Assembly (NCBI GenBank): GCA_002344975.1
Contig: DDUV01000008.1
Location: forward strand, 15,672-79,671
Length of the DNA: 64,000 nucleotides
Direction: 5' to 3'
DNA from: Saprospiraceae bacterium UBA2329
Lineage (GTDB): Bacteria; Bacteroidota; Bacteroidia; Chitinophagales; Saprospiraceae
Shown: in pieces, positions 1 to 9,400 of the stretch
How the letters are laid out: every line of letters starts with the position of its first letter
How positions within the stretch are numbered: position 1 is the stretch's first letter
Made by a program: the position numbers and the translations under genes
Notes under the pieces: generated by a model
Database searches by the model: none
Seen by the model: the letters and a program-made list of their open reading frames with translations, nothing else
What the model was told of the DNA's origin: nothing

Positions 1-1173
1 GCGGTTGTCGGCATACAAATCCAGCGCCAGCGGCGAGGCTGTTTTGATACCCACCGTAGCGATGTCGTTGAGTTTTACATCTTGTGCATCAACGAATTGC
101 AGCGTGTCTATCTGAATTTTATCAACCAAGTCCCGCACCACGCAGCGCACTTTTTTACCATGATGTTGCAGCAGGTATTTGCCGCCGGGAATCAGATGCT
201 TTTCGTCATCCATCCAGCAAATGCGCGCTTTCAGTTCTTGACCGATCACCGGGGCGGCGCTCAGGGGCGCAATGATGTCGCCTCTACTCACGTCAATATC
301 GTCTTGCAGATGCAGCACAATGGAGTCAAGCGCCTCTGCTTCCGCCAGGTCTTTGCCGTACATTTCAATGCGCTCAATGCGGCTGGTTTGGCCGCCGGGA
401 TAAACGCCCACCGCATCGCCCACGCGCAGTGTGCCGCTCGTCAGGCGGCCTGCATACCCTCTGTAATCGTGCAGATCGTCGCTTTGCGGGCGAATGACCC
501 ACTGAACAGGCAGGCGGGCGGCATCGGCAAAGTGATCGTCTTCCGTATTGATTTCTTCCAGATATTGCAGCAGCGCAGGCCCCTGATACCATGAAAAATG
601 AACGCTGCCCTGCACAATGTTTTCGCCGTGTAAGGCACTGACCGGAATGAAGTGTATGGTTTTGAAATTCAGTTGATTGGAAAACTGTTTGAACGCTGCG
701 GCGATGCGATAAAACGCCTCCTCATCATAGCCGATCATGTCCATTTTGTTGACGGCCACCACCAAATGCCGGATGCCCAGCAGCGAAGTGAGGTAGGTGT
801 GCCGGCGGGTTTGTTCCACCACGCCATTGCGGGCATCCACGAGAATAATGGCCAGATCGCAGTTGGAGGCTCCGGTCACCATGTTGCGGGTGTATTGCAC
901 ATGGCCGGGCGCATCGGCGATGATGAACTTGCGGCGGGGCGTTGAAAAATATTTGTACGCCACATCTATGGTGATGCCTTGTTCGCGCTCGGCTTTGAGG
1001 CCGTCGGTGAGGATGGCGAGGTCGGGAGTATCTGTGTCTGAAAACCGGGAAGCACGGCGCATGGCCTGAAGCTGGTCTTCAAAAATGGCGTTGGAATCGT
1101 ACAAAAGGCGGCCAATGAGGGTGCTTTTTCCGTCGTCCACGCTGCCGGCAGTGATGAATCGTAGTAAGTTCAT
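1..1173 (-). CDS. cysN: Sulfate adenylyltransferase large subunit, GTPase CysN (partial, C-terminus off the left edge)
   Basis: GTP-hydrolysing subunit of the ATP sulfurylase that makes adenosine 5'-phosphosulfate from sulfate and ATP in the cytoplasm. 391 codons are visible, beginning MNLLRFITAGSVDDGKST. GTPase motifs are intact: P-loop GSVDDGKS at residues 10-17, DAPGH at 87-91 and NKMD at 142-145, followed by the EF-Tu-like domain 2. The end of the protein is missing only because the window starts here. Its start lies 15 bp after the cysD stop on the same strand, so cysD and cysN form an operon. Family and role are secure. Confidence 0.96.
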   Translation of the reverse strand, partial: MNLLRFITAGSVDDGKSTLIGRLLYDSNAIFEDQLQAMRRASRFSDTDTPDLAILTDGLKAEREQGITIDVAYKYFSTPRRKFIIADAPGHVQYTRNMVTGASNCDLAIILVDARNGVVEQTRRHTYLTSLLGIRHLVVAVNKMDMIGYDEEAFYRIAAAFKQFSNQLNFKTIHFIPVSALHGENIVQGSVHFSWYQGPALLQYLEEINTEDDHFADAARLPVQWVIRPQSDDLHDYRGYAGRLTSGTLRVGDAVGVYPGGQTSRIERIEMYGKDLAEAEALDSIVLHLQDDIDVSRGDIIAPLSAAPVIGQELKARICWMDDEKHLIPGGKYLLQHHGKKVRCVVRDLVDKIQIDTLQFVDAQDVKLNDIATVGIKTASPLALDLYADNR

Positions 1174-1188
1174 AATGTTTTGTTTGTG

Positions 1189-2091
1189 CTAGAAATACCC
1201 TGCTTTTTTGCGGTCTTCCATGGCGGCTTCCGAAACGAGATCGTCTAAGCGGGCGCCGCGTTCGCTGAATCTGGCGTCGCGCAATTCCTGAACGATGTCT
1301 TCAACAGTGGAAGCGCCGGACTCTACGGCGGCGGTGCAGGTAATATCGCCGATGGTGCGGAATCGAATGAGCTTGGAGACGATTTTATCCTGAGCGTCCA
1401 AGTTCAGGCAAGGTTCGGCGGCCATCCAGGAGCCGTTTCGGCGCACCACTTCCCGCTCATGTGCAAAGTAGAGCGAAGGCAGGGCAATGTTTTCGCGCTG
1501 AATGTAGTGCCAAACGTCCAATTCGGTCCAGTTGCTGATGGGAAACACCCGCACATTTTCACCCGGATGGATTTTGCCGTTGTAGATGCTCCAAAGTTCG
1601 GGTCTTTGGCGTTTAGGGTCCCATTCGCCGAACTCATTGCGCACCGAAAAAACGCGCTCTTTGGCCCTTGCTTTTTCCTCATCCCGGCGCGCGCCACCAA
1701 TGCAGGCATCAAACCGGAACTCCTCAATGGCATCCAGCAAGGTAGTGCTTTGGAGGGCGTTTCGGCTGGCGTTTTTGCCTTTGGGGTCTGCCACCTTGCC
1801 TTGCCGAATGCTGTCTTCCACATACCTGACGATCAGTTTCATGCCGGTTTGTTCGGCCAATTGGTCTCTGAAATCGAGCGTTTCCACAAAGTTGTGGCCC
1901 GTATCAATATGGAGTAAGGGGAACGGAACCGCTCCGGGCCGGAATGCCTTCAGCGCCAGATGAACCAATGTGATGGAGTCTTTGCCGCCCGAAAACATGA
2001 GCGCCGGTCGTTCAAATTGCCCGGCCGTTTCGCGCAGGATGTGAATGGCTTCTGCCTCCAACCAATCGAGGTGCGTGTGTGCTTTATTCAT
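1189..2091 (-). CDS. cysD: Sulfate adenylyltransferase subunit 2, CysD
   Basis: Catalytic ATP-pyrophosphatase subunit of ATP sulfurylase, partner of CysN in assimilatory sulfate activation. 300 residues is normal for the family. The PP-loop SGGKDS is at residues 34-39, and the RRDEEKARAKER and WTELDVWHYI segments typical of CysD are present. It is first in the cysDN operon. The upstream stretch holds a dispersed repeat (2118-2292), so the promoter is probably close to or inside that element; no clear -7 box was found next to the start. Confidence 0.97.
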   Translation of the reverse strand: MNKAHTHLDWLEAEAIHILRETAGQFERPALMFSGGKDSITLVHLALKAFRPGAVPFPLLHIDTGHNFVETLDFRDQLAEQTGMKLIVRYVEDSIRQGKVADPKGKNASRNALQSTTLLDAIEEFRFDACIGGARRDEEKARAKERVFSVRNEFGEWDPKRQRPELWSIYNGKIHPGENVRVFPISNWTELDVWHYIQRENIALPSLYFAHEREVVRRNGSWMAAEPCLNLDAQDKIVSKLIRFRTIGDITCTAAVESGASTVEDIVQELRDARFSERGARLDDLVSEAAMEDRKKAGYF

Positions 2092-2117
2092 GCCTTTAGA
2101 TCTTTAGTTACTATTTA

Positions 2118-2292
2118 GCCGGTCCCCCAAAGCTACGACCACGCCGGGGCGTGGCACGAGCTATGAGCTTGTTTTCTCGTTCAGAAATTAGATTTTCCAT
2201 TTGGGGAAATTTCAAAATCTCATCTTGAAAAAAGGCCCTTTTCATTTTGGAAAATCAAACTCGTGACTCGCAGCTCGCGGCTCGCAGCTTTT
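2118..2292. repeat. Dispersed intergenic repeat, copy A
   Basis: This ~175-bp element between cysD and the TauE gene matches, in inverted orientation, the stretch 46933-47084. Exact shared blocks include 27 bp at 2180-2206 (matching 47016-47042) and 22 bp at 2249-2270, and both copies end in GGTCCCCC-type and GCTCGCGGCT-type sequence. Copy A carries an extra hairpin (2139-2154) that copy B lacks. It encodes nothing obvious. Confidence 0.85.
2139..2154. repeat. Tiny-loop GC hairpin nested in repeat copy A
   Basis: CCACGCC and GGCGTGG form a perfect 7-bp stem with a 2-base loop. It interrupts the sequence shared by the two copies of the larger repeat, so it looks like a later insertion. Confidence 0.65.
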
Positions 2293-2318
2293 TGCAGGCG
2301 ACTGAATAGTCACGATTT

Positions 2319-3278
2319 TTATAACAAAATCATTAATTTTCTGAAAATCAGATAAATACTCCAAACCATGACCAATGAGCCGACGAGTATCAGCCCGGCC
2401 CGGCGCGGGAGTTTTCCTGCCAGCCTCGCTGCAATGGGCGCTGCCACTGCGCTGCCGGCTATCAGGCCCAGAATGATGTGCCAATGCGTGACGCCCAATG
2501 TGGCCAAAAAAGTGAGCGCCGTAGCCAGCGTGATGAAAAACTCCACCAAGCTCACGGTGCCGATGACAAAGCGGGGACTGCGGCCGTTGGAAATGAGTGT
2601 GGACGTGACCAATGGTCCCCAGCCGCCGCCGCCGAAGGCATCCAAAAAACCGCCTGCCGCCGCCAGCCTCGACAGGTGTCTCACTTTCTTTTTTTCGACA
2701 CTGTGCTGCATGGCTTTGTGCAATATCCTGACAGCCAGCAACAAACAATACACTCCCAATACAAGGCTTGTCCACTCGGCATAGCTCCGGGCTGCCACAA
2801 CAAGCAACAAGGAGCCGGCAACAGCCCCGGCCAAAGCAGGCCACAACAGCGCTTTGGCGAGTCGCTTATTTACATTGCCGAACCGATAGTGAGAATACCC
2901 CGATATGCCGGTAGCAAATACCTCGGCGGTATGTATGCTGGAACTGACCATAGCGGGAGGCACGCCAAAACCCAACAAAGCGGTGGTGCAGGTGAGGCCG
3001 TAGCCCAAGCCTAATGCCCCGTCTATCATCTGGGCAGCGAATCCGCAGAGCACAAATCCCAGAAATTCAATGGAAAAAACAAGCTCCTTTATTTGGTCGA
3101 AATTCAGCGCTTGTTGGCTGCCGATCAATAGAATCGCGAACACGATAAAGCAGAAAATACCAAGGCTCCAGCCGGCTAAACTGCGCCAGGACCAGCCGGT
3201 TTTGGGCGCCGTCATGGTGCGTGGAGCAGCGGCGGACGGCACAGGTGTTGAGACAGATTCGTTGCTTGTTGACGACAT
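2319..3278 (-). CDS. TauE/SafE-family sulfite/anion exporter, inner membrane
   Basis: Polytopic inner-membrane protein of the TauE/SafE family, whose members are proposed to move sulfite, sulfoacetate or related anions. After a polar ~28-residue N-terminus there are about eight hydrophobic segments, with the family's glycine-rich start (GFAAQMIDGALGLGYG) and repeat (AAAGGFLDAFGGGGWGPL). The neighbouring cysDN genes suggest a role in sulfur traffic, but the substrate is not shown by sequence. A strong promoter (TTG, 19 bp, TACCTTTG at 3311-3340) sits about 30 bp upstream of this start. Confidence 0.88.
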   Translation of the reverse strand: MSSTSNESVSTPVPSAAAPRTMTAPKTGWSWRSLAGWSLGIFCFIVFAILLIGSQQALNFDQIKELVFSIEFLGFVLCGFAAQMIDGALGLGYGLTCTTALLGFGVPPAMVSSSIHTAEVFATGISGYSHYRFGNVNKRLAKALLWPALAGAVAGSLLLVVAARSYAEWTSLVLGVYCLLLAVRILHKAMQHSVEKKKVRHLSRLAAAGGFLDAFGGGGWGPLVTSTLISNGRSPRFVIGTVSLVEFFITLATALTFLATLGVTHWHIILGLIAGSAVAAPIAARLAGKLPRRAGLILVGSLVMVWSIYLIFRKLMILL

Positions 3279-3310
3279 ACCTACTTATCCTACCTTAATA
3301 ATAGGAAATG

Positions 3311-3340
3311 CAAAGGTAAGCGCAGGTAGCGAAAAAACAA
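3311..3340 (-). promoter_or_regulatory. Bacteroidota-type promoter for the TauE gene
   Basis: On the minus strand TTG (3338-3340) is followed by 19 bases and TACCTTTG (3311-3318), an exact TAnnTTTG -7 box. Transcription would begin near 3305. Confidence 0.65.
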
Positions 3341-3408
3341 GAACAGGATCGTATTTTTTTAGAAATGACGCTGAAGATCAGGGTAAGTCTTTGAGATTAA
3401 AGACAGAG

Positions 3409-6120
3409 TTACCTCAGCAACAGCACATCGCCCGAAAACGTATGCACCATGCCGCTGACGGATTCTACCTGCGTCATGTAGGTATAAATTCCCGGCTGGA
3501 GCAACTGCCCCCTGAACATGCCGTTCCAGCCGTAGTCTTCGTCGTTGGGCGGAAAATCGGTTGCCTGATACATCAATGCCCCCCAGCGATCAAACACCCT
3601 GAAAACGAGCACTTTTTTTACCAATAAAGGATGGGCGTACACCACCAAACGGTCATTGACCAAGTCTTCATTGGGTGAAAATGCCGATGGAACAAACACA
3701 TCCACCGCATCTTCTACCTGCACATTCACCGTCGTTTCTGTACTACAACCAAAAATGTCAATGATGCGAATCGTATATTGATCCGAATGCAAGGCGGAGA
3801 GGTAGGGTTGCAAACAGTGACTGCAATCCAAGCCGGTTTCGGGTATCCATCGAACAGAAGCCACGAGTGGTTCCGGTATGAGCAGCACGGTGGGCATTTG
3901 GACGACAGCCCCGGCCCTGACTTTGAGCGGAGAGGCTATTTCGGCAGCTTTGGGGCGCAACGACGGCATGATCCAATCTTGTTCCAAGCGGCAGCCGGCC
4001 TCGTCTTCAATGACCAAATGGTAGCTTTGGCCTTCTACCAATCTTCTAAACAGAGATGCGTCGGAATTGGCCTGCCCGAACACCCCGTACCTGTAAGGCG
4101 GCCTGCCACCGGCGGCACTGAACGTATATCCCGGCATCCACAAGTCTTCACATCTGAACGACACAGGCGCCAAAGGCGTCGGCGAGGGTACTTCAATGGC
4201 TGCGCTTTGCAGGCAACCCGCTGCATCTGAAACAGTTATGCTGTAAATTCCGGCCCTTACACCCTGAACAATCCATTCATTTTCAATGCCGTTGCTCCAC
4301 CGCGTAGAATAAGGCGGAGTGCCGCCGGAGATGCCGCACTGAATGCTCCCGTCGGCAAAACCGAAGCAAGACACAGGCCGCACTTCCCACTGAATGTCTA
4401 TGGTGTTGACGTGTACCTCAGCCGTTCCCTGGCCTGCATTCCTGCAAAAGGCATCCTCCACTTCTGAAATCCTGTAAATGCCTTGCCGGGTAGCCGGCAG
4501 CTCGAATATGGGCGTTTGAATGTCGCTGATGATCGCCTGCTCTGTGCCGTTGATGGTATAAGACAGCGCCCAGGGAGGCGTGCCGCTGAGCACTACCGAT
4601 AAAAAGGCCGTATCGCCGGCGCATATTTCTGACTGACCACTGATCCACGCATCCGGCGGTTCGGTGATCTGCACCCAGACGGTGTCGGAGGCGGTACTGC
4701 CGCAGGCATCTGTGATGGTGACGCTGTACTGTGTGGGTATCGGGGGCAGTACTTCTATAGTGGGCGAAGTGGCGCCGTTGCTCCAATAATAAGAATAAGG
4801 CGGCCGCCCCTGCGATGCCCTCGGCTGTAGTCGGGCGGGCATATTCCGGCAGATGCCCGCATCGGGCAAATGTACCAATAGTGGAGGCGCATCATTCACA
4901 TATAAGGTAGCAGTATCGGTGTAGCAGGCGCAGGGGATGTTGAGTTCTATCACTAATGCTTCGATGCCTTCCAGTATTTGATCGTTGAAAAAAGAAACGG
5001 GCACATTGACGCCCGACTGCCCCGCCGGAATGGTGGCAATGCCGGGCAGCGGCGCAAAATCAACTCCTTCAGTAGCGGTAGAGGCAGCGGCGATGATGGA
5101 ATAACGCACCGTGACGGGCAGATCGCGAGAGGAAGGATCGGCCCGTTGAAAACGAAAATGCCCATCATTGCAGCCTTCGTAGGCGATGCCCGAAGCGTTG
5201 CTCTGCGATTGCCCGCCGATGGCCACCGCTGCTCCAATATTGAAACTTTCGGCTTCGAGAAACACCGCCGAATCGTAAAAATTATCGCCTACATCGGCCA
5301 CCACCATACGAATGTGGTAGGTTTCGCAGGGAATGAGTTTCAGACTCGCCGTGAGTTTGCGGGTGAAGCCATCGTATTGAATGAGAGGAGTAAAGGGCGA
5401 GCTTTGAGGAGTGATACCGCACTGAAGGGCATCGGCAGGCAGTTCGTTGCGGATAAAATAACCTGCATTTTGAAGATGGTTGACGGTATTGATGGCCACA
5501 AAATCATTGCTGCCGGGGATCAGGGCTATGTTGCGGGAATTGTTGGAAAACGCGCCCTGAATGCCTGGTCCACTGATGAAAAAACCGAACACGTCGTTGT
5601 AGTCGCTGCCGACGAATTCACAATACTCTTCCGAGGCAAACACATACCGGAATGTGACGAATGAATCCAGCGGCACAAAGTCGAACTCCAAGCCCGCCCG
5701 ATCTCTCACGCCCGTGTTGGCCAGCAGGTTGAGGTCGGGGTCGCCGCCATTGTAATTAAAGTCGCCGCTTTTGTCGGTGAGGTTGTTGGGACCTGGAGCG
5801 TTTGTGATGGGGCCGGTAGATAAAATAATGCCTTTGTCTAAGCCAATTGAACTCAGCCCATTTTCAAAATAGCCGATGCCCGTTGCAGGGCCAATGGTAG
5901 AAATATTGCTGATGCTGTTGCAGATGCCGCGAGCAAAGATATCGCGCACCAACTGATTGGCGCTGTATTGCCCGGAAACGGCAAGCGGGTCGGACAGAAG
6001 CGAGACCTCCTCGTGGGGCGCAGACTGCTGAGACAGGGATATAAAAAAGTAGTCTGTAAGCTGAAAACTGCCCACAGCGCTGAAAAAAATCCATGCCAAA
6101 ATACGCCAACTCACGATCAT
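3409..6120 (-). CDS. Secreted T9SS type B (gliding-motility C-terminal domain) cargo with choice-of-anchor L-like domain
   Basis: Large surface or secreted protein of 903 residues. A frame extends up to 6183, but the ATG at 6120 is preferred: it begins a hydrophobic signal peptide (MIVSWRILAWIFFSAVG) and a -7 box lies at 6181-6188. Domains in order: a choice-of-anchor L-like region with VFASEEYCEFVGSDYNDVFG, a Calx-beta/anchor-like segment, several PKD/SprB-like repeats (YSYYWSNGATSPT, YSTRWSNGIENEW), and the CHU C-terminal domain with FVPSAFSPNEDLVNDRL and DRWG. That ending directs T9SS type B secretion. Binding partners are unknown. Confidence 0.9.
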   Translation of the reverse strand: MIVSWRILAWIFFSAVGSFQLTDYFFISLSQQSAPHEEVSLLSDPLAVSGQYSANQLVRDIFARGICNSISNISTIGPATGIGYFENGLSSIGLDKGIILSTGPITNAPGPNNLTDKSGDFNYNGGDPDLNLLANTGVRDRAGLEFDFVPLDSFVTFRYVFASEEYCEFVGSDYNDVFGFFISGPGIQGAFSNNSRNIALIPGSNDFVAINTVNHLQNAGYFIRNELPADALQCGITPQSSPFTPLIQYDGFTRKLTASLKLIPCETYHIRMVVADVGDNFYDSAVFLEAESFNIGAAVAIGGQSQSNASGIAYEGCNDGHFRFQRADPSSRDLPVTVRYSIIAAASTATEGVDFAPLPGIATIPAGQSGVNVPVSFFNDQILEGIEALVIELNIPCACYTDTATLYVNDAPPLLVHLPDAGICRNMPARLQPRASQGRPPYSYYWSNGATSPTIEVLPPIPTQYSVTITDACGSTASDTVWVQITEPPDAWISGQSEICAGDTAFLSVVLSGTPPWALSYTINGTEQAIISDIQTPIFELPATRQGIYRISEVEDAFCRNAGQGTAEVHVNTIDIQWEVRPVSCFGFADGSIQCGISGGTPPYSTRWSNGIENEWIVQGVRAGIYSITVSDAAGCLQSAAIEVPSPTPLAPVSFRCEDLWMPGYTFSAAGGRPPYRYGVFGQANSDASLFRRLVEGQSYHLVIEDEAGCRLEQDWIMPSLRPKAAEIASPLKVRAGAVVQMPTVLLIPEPLVASVRWIPETGLDCSHCLQPYLSALHSDQYTIRIIDIFGCSTETTVNVQVEDAVDVFVPSAFSPNEDLVNDRLVVYAHPLLVKKVLVFRVFDRWGALMYQATDFPPNDEDYGWNGMFRGQLLQPGIYTYMTQVESVSGMVHTFSGDVLLLR

Positions 6121-6180
6121 GTTGTAATTGGTTGAAAGAGAATGGCAGAATGCTGCTAAGGCTTCCTTTAGGTTTCGGTT

Positions 6181-6188
6181 CAAAGGTA
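6181..6188 (-). promoter_or_regulatory. -7 box upstream of the type B cargo gene
   Basis: TACCTTTG on the minus strand matches TAnnTTTG. It overlaps the longest possible start (6183), which argues that the real start is the ATG at 6120. No good -33 TTG was found at the usual spacing. Confidence 0.5.
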
Positions 6189-6263
6189 GGCAAATTCAGT
6201 CATACCGTTTCAGTATGAATGGAGCTTAATAAAAAAAAACCGGCAGATAGCGCCACATAGAGA

Positions 6264-6279
6264 AAATTAATATTAATTT
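6264..6279. promoter_or_regulatory. 16-bp perfect A/T palindrome between divergent surface-protein genes
   Basis: AAATTAATATTAATTT is a perfect palindrome placed centrally in the 293-bp divergent gap. It could be an operator for either gene; nothing else in the gap is recognised. Confidence 0.3.
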
Positions 6280-6413
6280 CGCTGCTGCAATTTACATGAG
6301 CATATATGTCAGGTGTAAACACAGGACGGTCCCCCCGTTCTTCCCGAAAACCATCCAACGCTCCACTTGATGGGTATGTCCACACATCAATCCAACCTTA
6401 AAACGTTTTATCC

Positions 6414-9400
6414 ATGATCCTGAAAAAAGTACTTCCGCTGGTGTGGCTGTTATTAGCCGCATGGAGCAACTCAACCGCGCAGTCCGGTTCCGGCTGCATC
6501 GAAGGCGCAATAGTCACCACGCGTGCCGGCGCTACCTCTGTTGATATATGTCAGGGCGATGGCCTGCCCGACATTATCCGATTCAAAACCAGCCCGGCGG
6601 CCATGCCTTTTGCCTATCTCATCACCGACGTCAACAACGTGATTTTGGGAGTCAGCGCTTCCAACATTATCAATTTGGAAGGCTATCCGGTGGGCACATT
6701 GCGTGTATGGGCTTTTGCTTATTTGGGCAGTATTTCTGCACAGGTAGGACAAAACGCCGCAGATGGAGGGCTGGCGCAGATTTGTTTTGCCCTGACTTCC
6801 AACTTTGTAACCGTCAACAGTATCAATCCAGATGGAGGTACTGTGACAACGAGCACCGGCGCCAACAGCGCCTTCGCCTGCGTGAACAACTCAGGCAGCA
6901 ACGCCATTTCCTTTGCTACTACGAATACAGGCTCCAACTATTCCTACGTCGTTACCAATGCCAATAACATCATCGTGGGAGCGGCAACCGGTAATATGTT
7001 TGATTTCGGAACCGTACCTGCCGGCAATTACCGCGTGTGGGGTGTGGCTCATGCAGGGCCGCTGAATGCCCCCATAGGCGCTAACATTACCACCTCTGTG
7101 CTCTCCAACCAATGCTATGGCTTGTCGAGCAACTTTGTAACTGTGCAAAGAGGAAATGCCGACGGCGGAACCGTAAGTACCGTCAGCGGAGCTTCCGAAA
7201 TCAAGTTCTGCCGTGCTGCCGACGCGGTTGCTGTGGCGCTCACCGTACAGTCGCCGGCCCCGGCAAGTTATGCGTATGTACTCACCAATACAGCCAACCG
7301 GATCATTGCGATTCTGCCGGGCAACAGTTTCCAGCCCGCCGGCCTGCCTTTGGGCAATTACCGGATTTGGGGGCTTTCTTACAGCGGCAATATTTTGGCC
7401 CAAGCCGGTGACGATGCTGCTGCCGTTGCGCTCAGCGATGCCTGTTTCGACCTTTCCGACAACTTCATTCCCGTCGCCTTGCAAGATGTCAACGGCGGTG
7501 AAATTTCTATTGCCGGAGGCGGCAATCAGGCGCTTTGTGTAGGCGACGGCGATGCCGATGTAGTGTCTTTCTCGGCTGCGGGCGGTTCCGGAGCGTCCTA
7601 TATTTGGGTAGTGACGGATGCAGACGGCGAGCAAGTGTTGGCCGTTTCCACCAGCAACGACATTGATTTTGAAGGCTTTGCATCAGGCTCTGTATTGGTA
7701 TGGGGCCTCGCTTATTCGGGAACCTTGAATGCCCAGCCGGGACAGAGCGTTGCGGAAGCATTGCAAGGTCTGGAATGTTTTGACTTGTCTGAAAACGCCG
7801 TAGCCTTGCACCTTACCCGTACCAACGGCGGCGAGGTGACCATTGCAGGCGGAGCAACTTCCATCAACGTTTGCACCGGCGACGGCGTATCCGACGAGTT
7901 GAGCTTCACCAATACTTCCGACGCCTCCGAAAACTACGCCTATGTAGTGACGGACGGCAACAACAATATCATTGCGCTTTCAGCTTCCGGCGTAGTGGAT
8001 TTTGAAGGCGGCGGAGTAGGCGTGGTGCGCGTTTGGGGTCTGTCTTACAGCGGCAACCTGCTGGCTCAAGTGGGAGACAACGCAGCTTCAACCACGCTGT
8101 CGGACGGCTGCTACGACCTTTCCGACAATTTCGTCACCGTGGACCTGCGCCGCACCAATGGCGGCAATGTGTCCATTACAGGTGGCGCAGTGTTTGCTAC
8201 GGTGTGCGCCAATGATGGAGCAGCCGATGTGCTGAGTTTCAACAACAACTCCGGCTTTGCACCCAACTACGCCTACATTGTTACCAATGAAAACAATGTA
8301 GTACAAAGCATTTCCACTACCGGAATGATTGATTTTGAAGGCTCCGGCAGCGGCATTGTCCGCGTGTGGGGAGTGGCTTATACCGGCAACCTCCTCGTTG
8401 CTCCCGGTGACAACGCAGCCGCTGTGGCACTTTCGGACGAATGCTTCGACCTGTCGGACAACTATGTAGTGGTGGACAGAGAAACCGTTGACGGAGGCAT
8501 GATTATGACGCCTTTCGGCCAAACACAATTGGAATTCTGCGGCGGCGACGGCTTCCCCGATCAAGCGGTGTATTTCTCTACCATGCAGGCATTCGGCAAT
8601 TTTACGTTCCTCATCACGGATGCCAATAACACCCTTTTGGTACAAACCACCTCCAACTTTACCGATTTTGAGAGTTTCGGAGCGGGTACTTTCCGCGTGT
8701 GGGGGCTTTCCTACACCGGCAACGCAACGCTGCAACCCGGCGACAACGTTTCTTCCGCTACGCTCTCAGATCGTTGCTTCGACCTTTCCGACAACTTCCT
8801 CACCATCGTAGTGAATACAGTGGATGGAGGAACGGTTTCTCTTATTGACGGCGGCGGCAATGCTTATCTGGCCTGTGCCAATGACGGCTCGGCAGATGTA
8901 GCGCTGGTACAAAGCACTGCCAACGAACCCGGAGCGAACTACACCTGGCTGCTCACCGATGAGGGCAACCAAATTCTCGCCATTTCTTCTACGGCTGATT
9001 TCAACTTCGACAACTATGATCCGGGTACCTACCGCATCTGGGGTTTGGGTTACACGGGTAGCTTATCGGCGGCGCCGGGGCAGTTTGCCGGCACCGTTTC
9101 TTTGGCATCCGAGTGTTTCGGCTTGTCGCTCAATTATATAGAAGTCAGTGTGGAAACAGCGCTCGGAGGAGAAATTTCGGTTGCAGACGGCAGCCATTTC
9201 ATCTCCATCTGCGCCGGCAACGACATCGTGTCGGAACCCATCACGTTCAACACTACAGGCTCAAGCACAGGCACTTATGTGTATGTCATCACGGATGAAG
9301 AAAACAACATCGTGCGGGTTTACAATGACGATGTCATCAGCTTTGACGACGGCTTGGGCGAAGGGCGCTACCGCGTTTGGGGCTTGGCTTACACCGGCGA

